A stretch of DNA of 34,661 bases from Portibacter lacus (GTDB lineage: Bacteria > Bacteroidota > Bacteroidia > Chitinophagales > Saprospiraceae), in assembly GCF_021533215.1 (NCBI RefSeq), contig NZ_JAJNKA010000024.1, forward strand, positions 1-34,661, in the 5' to 3' direction. The translations under genes were made by a program, and so were the position numbers. The first letter of the stretch is position 1; the number at the start of each line of letters is the position of its first letter. Positions 24,485-32,600 of this stretch are shown piece after piece. The notes beneath the pieces are model-generated. The model did not search any database, had not been told where the DNA came from, and was given only the letters and a program-made list of their open reading frames with translations.

Positions 24485-25675
24485 ATGAAATTATTTTTTA
24501 GTATACTTTTTTCAATGAGCTTTTTATTTCTAAATGCTCAAGAAGTTTATGTAAACTTTGATAATTGCCTTTCTGTCAATGAGGGCGCTTTAGCTGATCC
24601 TGAAATTACAGGAAGTACTTCTTGTGATTGTGGGGTTGACGGCGAGTCGCTTTTTTTCGAAGATCCTGCTAGTAGTTTGAATTTTGATTCAACGTACACA
24701 TCTATATTTCAAGATGACTTTACATTGAGTTTTAATTTTATGATAAGAGAAAGTCAGTCTGGAATCATAGATATTTTTTCAGTTTCTTCTGAATGTCGAG
24801 TGGATTCATCATTAACTATTAAATATATACCGCAAGAATCTAAAGTGAGAATTCAGATGGCTACAAATTTTGAACTATTCATAGAAGTAGAAGGAGCAAT
24901 AAACCTTGACCAATGTTGGCATTCTTTAGTTTTTCAGAGAATTGGACAGAACTATAATTTGTTTATAGATGGGCAGTTTTCGGATACTGATTTCATAAAT
25001 GGTGATATTATGATAGATCCTGCCTCTACAATGCAATTTTCTGATAGTCCTTGTCAGGCATTTGGAGATAGTCCCTTTAGTGGTAAGATCGATGAATTCA
25101 AAATTTATAATAGGGCATTAAGCGTAGAAGAAATATTTGATATTCATGTTCCATTTGATCAAATTCTTACTAGAGACACGACGATTTTTTCAGGTATATC
25201 CTTAAAAATTCGACACACAAGTTCTTGTGCAGATCTGGTTTCTTGGTTTCCTTCTAAGAATGTGACGCAAAGCACGGACTTAGAACCTGTGATTGCGCCT
25301 GACGAAACGATGTTATATAGAGTTAATTACGATTATGGAATATGTGCTGGCCAAGATTCAATTAACATTGCAGTAATAGATGAAGATGCGGTCCAGTGTG
25401 ATAATCTTCTCGTTCCTAATGCATTTACACCTAATAATGATGGTCTGAATGATTTCATCGGAATAAGTAATGCATTTATAATTGAGGAGCTTAGGGATTT
25501 TGAGATTTTTGACCGTTGGGGAGAAATGGTTTTTTCCACATCTATAAAAACAGATCAATGGGATGGAACACTTCGGAATCAAAAAATCAATTCTAATGTT
25601 TTTCTATATAAAGTAAACTATACCTGCAAAGGAGAGGAATTTATTAAAACAGGTAGCTTTAGTATTCTTAGATAG
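24485..25675 (+). CDS. LamG-like protein with T9SS type B sorting domain
   Basis: 396 residues. A signal peptide (1-18, FFSILFSMSFLFLNAQ) is followed by a concanavalin A-like/LamG jelly-roll domain (about 45-225), with FTLSFNFMIRES, CWHSLVFQRIGQNYNLFIDG and GKIDEFKIYNRALSVEEI. A short Ig-like segment precedes the C-terminal type B sorting domain (about 305-396), with VPNAFTPNNDGLND, FEIFDRWGEMVF and QWDGT. That last domain, also called the gliding-motility-associated C-terminal domain, directs export through the type IX system and retention at the cell surface. The LamG domain probably binds carbohydrate or protein; the ligand is unknown. It has no spacer on either side: the ATG follows the ybaB stop, and the next gene's ATG follows its TAG. 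Confidence 0.9.
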   Translation: MKLFFSILFSMSFLFLNAQEVYVNFDNCLSVNEGALADPEITGSTSCDCGVDGESLFFEDPASSLNFDSTYTSIFQDDFTLSFNFMIRESQSGIIDIFSVSSECRVDSSLTIKYIPQESKVRIQMATNFELFIEVEGAINLDQCWHSLVFQRIGQNYNLFIDGQFSDTDFINGDIMIDPASTMQFSDSPCQAFGDSPFSGKIDEFKIYNRALSVEEIFDIHVPFDQILTRDTTIFSGISLKIRHTSSCADLVSWFPSKNVTQSTDLEPVIAPDETMLYRVNYDYGICAGQDSINIAVIDEDAVQCDNLLVPNAFTPNNDGLNDFIGISNAFIIEELRDFEIFDRWGEMVFSTSIKTDQWDGTLRNQKINSNVFLYKVNYTCKGEEFIKTGSFSILR

Positions 25676-26317
25676 ATGAGTAGATATCTTGCTTACTTCT
25701 TTTTTATGTCAATGTTATTAAATTCCTGTGCGAATAATTCGAAACAGGATAAAGAATCCTCAATTGATGTTATAGAAGCTAATTTGCCCAATATAGATAA
25801 GAAGGATGCGATTGTGATCATTCAGCAAGAAGTCGATTCTGTAAAATACGAAAAAGTAGAAACGGAAGAAAAAGCAATAAGCAAACCAACCTCAAAAGAA
25901 TCTCCTGAGAAAATAGAAAACTTAGTTGTAGACAAGAAAACAGGATCGAACCCAAAAACTGGCTTGGCACCAAAAATTTTGTTTGAGCAGACTACTCATG
26001 ATTTTGGTCGAATAGTGCAAGGAGAGCAAATATTGCACGAATTTATTTTCACCAATAGGGGTAAATCACCTTTGGTTATAAAAAATGCAGAAGCCAGTTG
26101 TGGATGTACAAGACCGATTTATCCTTTTGTACCTATCGAACCTGGAAAACAAGGAACAATTCTGGTTCAATTTAATAGCAAAGGTAGACTGGGTAGGCAA
26201 GCACCTAAAATAGATGTCATTTCTAATGCCTCGAAAAAAATTGTTTCTCTTCATATGGTCGGGGAAGTGGTTACACCAGAATTTGGAAAAGACCCGAAAG
26301 ATTCTATCAATAATTAA
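25676..26317 (+). CDS. DUF1573 lipoprotein
   Basis: 213 residues. The N-terminal lipoprotein signal has lipobox LLNSC with Cys18. A charged, low-complexity linker (about 25-100) leads into a DUF1573 domain (about 103-200). The domain opens THDFGRIVQGE and continues HEFIFTNRGKSPLVIKNAEASCGCT, where SCGC is the family's hallmark, and GKQGTILVQFNSKGRLGRQ. DUF1573 domains have an Ig/ASPM-like fold and occur in hundreds of Bacteroidota envelope proteins; the function is not established. The ATG begins directly after the stop of the LamG/T9SS gene. The next gene is the giant adhesin, 297 bp downstream. Confidence 0.9.
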   Translation: MSRYLAYFFFMSMLLNSCANNSKQDKESSIDVIEANLPNIDKKDAIVIIQQEVDSVKYEKVETEEKAISKPTSKESPEKIENLVVDKKTGSNPKTGLAPKILFEQTTHDFGRIVQGEQILHEFIFTNRGKSPLVIKNAEASCGCTRPIYPFVPIEPGKQGTILVQFNSKGRLGRQAPKIDVISNASKKIVSLHMVGEVVTPEFGKDPKDSINN

Positions 26318-26614
26318 TAGAGCTAAACGCAAGGAATCTTACACTTTATATATTTAAATAATAAAATGTCAAATAATTGTCATTTGAGATGGGGGATAGG
26401 CATGGATTTAGAGTCTATTATAATGTAATAGAAATTTTAAAATGCCTATGTAAGGAGACCGTAACCTGGAAATTTAATACAATACCCTACTATTCTGATA
26501 CTTTTTTTTCTGATTTTAGTTAGTGCATAACTGATTTTTCAGCTGTGCAGGCTGTTATTTACATTTCTATGTGAAAGTTTTCAAAAGGCGACACGAATAC
26601 CATATTCAAAGCTT
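26318..26614 (+). other. Structured leader region before the giant adhesin gene
   Basis: 297 bp without a gene. It contains a nested inverted repeat: outer arms ataggcat (26396-26403) and atgcctat (26442-26449) enclose an inner perfect hairpin ctatta-taatg-taatag (26415-26431). Downstream is a tttttttt run (about 26503-26510) and ctga-tttt-tcag. A weak -7-like tacatttc is at 26560-26567 (last base off consensus). The region may combine the end of the DUF1573 transcript with a promoter or leader for the adhesin. Confidence 0.45.
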
Positions 26615-29600
26615 ATGAAAATGCTGGATACTTTATCTGAGAATTGTCCAAAAAGAATTTTTGCATCGCTAAAAGTATTAGCGCTTGCATTTTTGTTCTT
26701 AACTACATCACAATCCCTAATTGGTCAATGTATAATAAATGCAGAACATTATTATCTATATGATGATCCTGCTAATTGTGCTGAACAATTAAATGTAACC
26801 TCTACATCGGGAATATTAACATTAATAACATGGACAGCAGTGACAGAGTCTACTGCACCTTTAGATTGTCCAGGAGTGTTATTGGATTGTCTGGACCCAA
26901 CATTCACACCTCCGGGAAATTTAACTGACCCTACAGATTACATATATACAGTATGTGGAGTTGTAGGTGATGTATCTTGTCCTAACGTTACAAGCACCAT
27001 TTGTGAAGATATTACAGTTACAGTTAAACCTCAGATTTTAATTGAACTAGACGATGTTACCATTTGCGAAGATGAAACACCATCAACATTAACAGCAACG
27101 ATTACACCGGATTCAGATCCGAATTTTGAATATAGATGGTATGATGCTTTAGATGCGGGCGGGACTTTATTAGGAACTACGGCCACTCCAGAATTTGATT
27201 TTTCTATTACAAGTGACTATTCTTTAGAAGTTGTAGATACAGATCCTAATTTAGCATGCCCCGCATCTGAAGTTCATAATTTTAATGTAAGAGTGGAAAT
27301 TCCGCCAGTTGCAATTATAGACACCACGAATTTTAATTATTGTGGAAAATCATTTGATTTTGATGCTTCAAGTTCTATAGATAATATGGATGCTTCGAAT
27401 CTAGAATATGAATGGGATTTCGGAGATGGAAATACTTCTACTGATGAGTCAGGAACTCATACATATGATGATTGTGGTGAATACACAGTCATTTTGCTAG
27501 TTACGGATCCAGATATAGAAGGATCATGTAATGAACATTATATAGAAATAGATGTAGATGTTCAGCCTGATGATATGGATCTCGGTTCTTGTCCAGATAG
27601 AAGTATCACTGTAGAATGTTTAGGTGCAGCTGGAAATGAAACTTATGCTAATCAATGGGATATAGATAATATTATCGCATTAAGAAGTTGTGTAATCCAT
27701 GACTGTCCTGTAAATGTATTTAGTGATTACTCTTATGGATTAAGTTTTGGAAGCTGTGATAATACAGGGGCAGTTTTAGTAACTTATACATTAGTTGATG
27801 CGTGCGGAGAAACAGAAACGGTAGATTATACACTTGAATTCGAAGATAATTCAGCACCGGATGTTTCATCTTGTACAGCTGACTTAGACATAACATTAGA
27901 CTGTGATGAAAACGAAAACGAAAACAATTTCGACACATGGAATGCTGATAATATCGCTTATATAGAAGGATGTGCAACAGATGTTTGTGATGATCAGACA
28001 TTAACAGTAACACCTGATCTAGATTTTTCAGACTTTACTTATACTTGTGGATTTGCAGGATCTATTACTGTAACATATACAGTAACTGATGCATGTGGTA
28101 GTGAGGAAGTTACTGTAGAGGCAACATTTACGATAGAAGATAATACAGCTCCTGTGTTATCTTGTCCTACTATTGCTGATGTAGAATGTATAACTGACGT
28201 TCCACCAGTATATGGAGATTATACAGATTTTGAAAACGATGGAGGAACAGTAACTGATTTATGTGGTATTAATTTTGGATCATTTGACTTGGTTTCTAAT
28301 AATACAACACCTGGAAATTGTAATTTAACAGTTACTAGAACTTATGAAATAGAGGATGAGTGTGGAAATAGAAATACTTGTGTTCAGACTATTGATGTAA
28401 TAGATCTTACAGATCCTATCATAACATGTCCAGCTGACGAGACATTTGCTTGTGATTTGAATGCAGCACAACCAATCATTTCTGTTGCGAACTTCATAAC
28501 TCAAGGAGGAACGGTAAGTGATAATTGTGAAATCCAAGTAACCTCTTTTAACTTGGCAAGTGATATTGTTACCACTTCAGGTTGTATAGAAACTCATACA
28601 AGAACATACGAAGTATCAGATTTTTGTGGAAATGTTGGATCTTGTGAACAAGTATTAATCATTAGCGATGAAGAAGATCCTATGATGGTTTGTCCAGCGA
28701 ATCAATCTACTTCTTGTTTAATTGATGATGTTCCACCATATGCAGATTATAATGAATTTTTAGCTGCAAGTGGAGGAGCGACAGATAATTGTGGCATTGT
28801 TGCTTCTACTTTTGCATTGATAAATACAGAAACTGTTGGAACTTGTCCGACAATTGTAACTAGAACATACCAGATAGAAGATGCATGTGGAAACCTTACT
28901 ACATGTAGTCAAGATATTGAGGTTTTTGATACTGAAAATCCATTATTAGGAGATGCAGATCCTACCACTACATTATGTGATTCAGATGATGTTCCAGTAT
29001 TTAATAATATAACAGAATGGGAAGCTGCAAATGGAACAGTTTCTGATAACTGCGATGATGCAGTAGTTAGAGCTAGCTTTACATTTATTAGTGAAAGTAA
29101 TAATGGAAGTGGATGTGGGGCAGTTGTTACAAGAACATACTCAGTAACAGATGCTTGCGGTAATGTAGGGACAGCTGTTCATGAAATTACAGTCGATGAT
29201 ACTGAATTGCCTTCTTTATCATGTCCAGCAGATATAACAACAGACTGTGCATTGACTCAAGTACCTTCTTATCCAAATCTTGGAGATTTTGAAGCCGCAG
29301 GAGGAGTTGCTACAGATAATTGTGGGATCAATATTGGAACACTTTCATTAATAAGTGAAACTACAGATAACGGTGATTGCCCAGAAACTTATACTAGAAC
29401 GTATAGAATTTCTGATTTATGTGGAAATACGAATACATGTGAACAAGACATTGTAATCCTAGATGAAATTGATCCAGTAATTACTTGTCCTGCTCCAGTA
29501 ACAGTGCAATGTGAATCTGATCAATTTGCAGTTTTTGATTACAGTACATTCTTGTCTGAAGGAGGAACAATGTCGGATAATTGTGGAATTGACCAAACAA

Positions 29601-32600
29601 CTTTTGCGTTGCAAAATGAAACAGACAACACTGTTAATTGCGGTGGGACGGTTACAAGGACTTTTGTGATTTATGATAATTGTAATAATTTCGCAACATG
29701 TGATTTTGTTATTACAGTAAATGATAATACGGTACCTGTTATTACTTGTCCAAATAACTTAACAACACAATGTGACATTGCAGATTTACCAGTATATGAT
29801 TTAGCTGCTTTCGAAGCAGATGGAGGAGTTGTTTCTGATAACTGCGAAATTGACCCAACTACATTTACTTTAGACTCTGAGGTAAGTGATAACGGAACAT
29901 GTCCAGAAACGGTAACTAGAATTTACCAAATTGAAGATTTATGTGGTAACGTTTCACAATGTACACAGATTGCAACAATTTATGACGATACCCCACCTAC
30001 AACACCAGATTTAGATGATGTAACAATTAATTGTGCTATTTCAAATTATCCTGTATATACTACCTATGCTGAATATCTTTCAGCTGGAGGAAGTGCTACT
30101 GATAATTGTGGAATGAATGAAACAATTATCACTTTTATAGAGGAAAATGCATCTGGTACGATCTGTCCGATAACCTATACAAGAGTATATCAAATTCAAG
30201 ATTTATGTGGAAATACTTCAACTTTCGAAGAAGACATTATCGTAATAGATAATGAATTACCACAGTTATATAATATACCTGGAGATATTACCGTAACATG
30301 TGATACTGTTCCAGCTCCGCCAGTTATCGGAAATGTTGTTTCAGCAACAGATATATATGGTTCTGATAATTGTCCAGAAGATTATACCATTGTATTGACG
30401 GAAACATCTACACAGACATTTGATAACTCCATATCTTCTGTAATCTATACTATTGATAGAACATGGACAATTACTGATTATTGTGGAAATGAGTATTCCG
30501 AAACGCAAAATATTTCTGTACTCTGTGAATATTGTGATGATGGTATCGATAATGATGGTAATGGTCAGATAGATGAGGATGATGATAATTGTCCTTGTAG
30601 TTCTCCAGCGTTTAAGCAAGATTGTAATGCAAGTCTATATTATTTTATTCCTCCGATATGGAGAAATAACAATTCATATAATGGTTCTACATTTAATACA
30701 CCAAGTAGTTTAGTAATAACCACTCCATTTGGAGCGGCAAATGTTATAATTAGAGATGGAAATAACAATATAATTTTTAGTAATCCAGCAGTTACTCAAG
30801 GTACACCATGGATAATTGCGTTAAATGCTAATCAGCTACAGACTCATAACCCTAATACTGTCGAAAGAAATAGGGGGTTTTATGTTGAGTCTGACCAACT
30901 TATTCAAGTTATATACCGATTAGAATCTACTTATAATAAGGCAATGGTAACCGTTAAAGGTGAGCAGGCTTTAGGACAAAGATTTAGAGCTGGTTCTCAG
31001 ACAGTTTTAAATTCAGGATCTACAGGTACAGACGAATACCACTTCATTTCAGTAATGGCTGTTGAGGATAATACAGATGTAACCTTTAATACAGAACATT
31101 TAATGTTTGGTCAAACAAATAATACTTGGACTGTTAATTTAGATGCTAATGAAACATATCTAACAAGAACCAGAAGAAATGAATCGGTTTCTGGGGATTT
31201 AATAACAGCAACTAATCCAATTGCTGTGACGACGGGATCTTCGCACTCAGCTAAGAGAAAATCACATGGTAGAGATGCCGGGATGGATCAGATTGTCCCT
31301 ACTTGTGTAATTGGTAGTGAATATGTAGTTACTCGTGGTCGTGATACTAATAATAGTGCTCCTTTAAATGACTATAATTATGCTGCAATAGTTGCTATAA
31401 CAGCGAATACAGAAGTTAGAATTGATGGAGCTTTAGTCGCTGTTTTAAATGCTGGTGAAGTCTATACTTATCATATGCCACCACCAGATTATAGTTCACA
31501 TTTAATTCGATGTTCTGAACCTGCTTATGTATACCAGTTTGGTAGTGTAGAATCTAATGGTGAAGAAGGGATGGCGATAGCTGCCCCTGTAGATGGATGT
31601 AGAGGAGATACCTATATTGAATTTTCAAGATTTCCTGGAGCACCAACTAATATAGTAAGTGTAATTATTCCTAATGCAGGATTACCAACATTAACTTTAA
31701 ATGGAGCTCTTTGGAGTACTTTCGGAGCTAATTATACGATAGGTACCGCGCCAGGGTTAGGAGGATATTCAATTGTTACTTTCTTTACAAATGCCTTATT
31801 ACCTGCTGGTCAAACAAATGTTGTTCAATCAGATGAGTATTTCACGGCTTCACACTTCGTAGGAAACTCTGGAGGAGGAACCTTTGGATATTTGACGTCT
31901 TTTAAAGATAAGATAGATGTATTCCACCCTGAAACAGGTCAACCGACTGTTGAATATTTTGTAGATACAATTTGTGCAGGTCAAACTTTAGAACACTGTA
32001 TAGTTTCTTCTTCTTGTTCAGGAAGCCAATTTATAAATAGCATACTAGATTCACCGAATACTGGTGATATAAGAATTTTTAACAATTCGGATTGTTTTGA
32101 ATATACTGGAGCATATGGATATGAAGGTGAAGATCAAATTACAGTATTGCTTTCAGATCAATTTGGATTTACGCAACCTGTTTGTTTAACATTTTATGTA
32201 AAAGGATTATCCCCAACAATTGATTGTCCGAGTGATATAGATGAAGAGGGATGTGATATTTCAGAATTCCCTGCATATGTAACACTTGAAGACTTTATTG
32301 ATGAAGGTGGCGATGTTTGTGAAGATTGTTATATAGTAGAAAATACGTTTACATTATTAAGTGAAGTTAATGCACCAGGATCATGTCCTACGGTTGTTAC
32401 AAGAACATATGAAATAGCTAATGATTGTGATTTAAGAGCAACTTGTGTGCAAACAATTACTATAAATGATACAACAAGTCCAGAAATGACTTGTCCACCT
32501 GCATTAACTGCAGTATGTAGCCCTAACGAGCAAGTGCCTTATAGCTCTTTTACTCAGTTTACAACTGCAGGAGGAGTTGCTACTGATAATTGTGATTTGA

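Noticed and set aside
27720-28013. Minus-strand frames inside the adhesin (also at 28325-28537 and 30341-30619)
   Set aside because: They are antisense shadows of the repetitive, low-GC adhesin frame and show no protein-like pattern.
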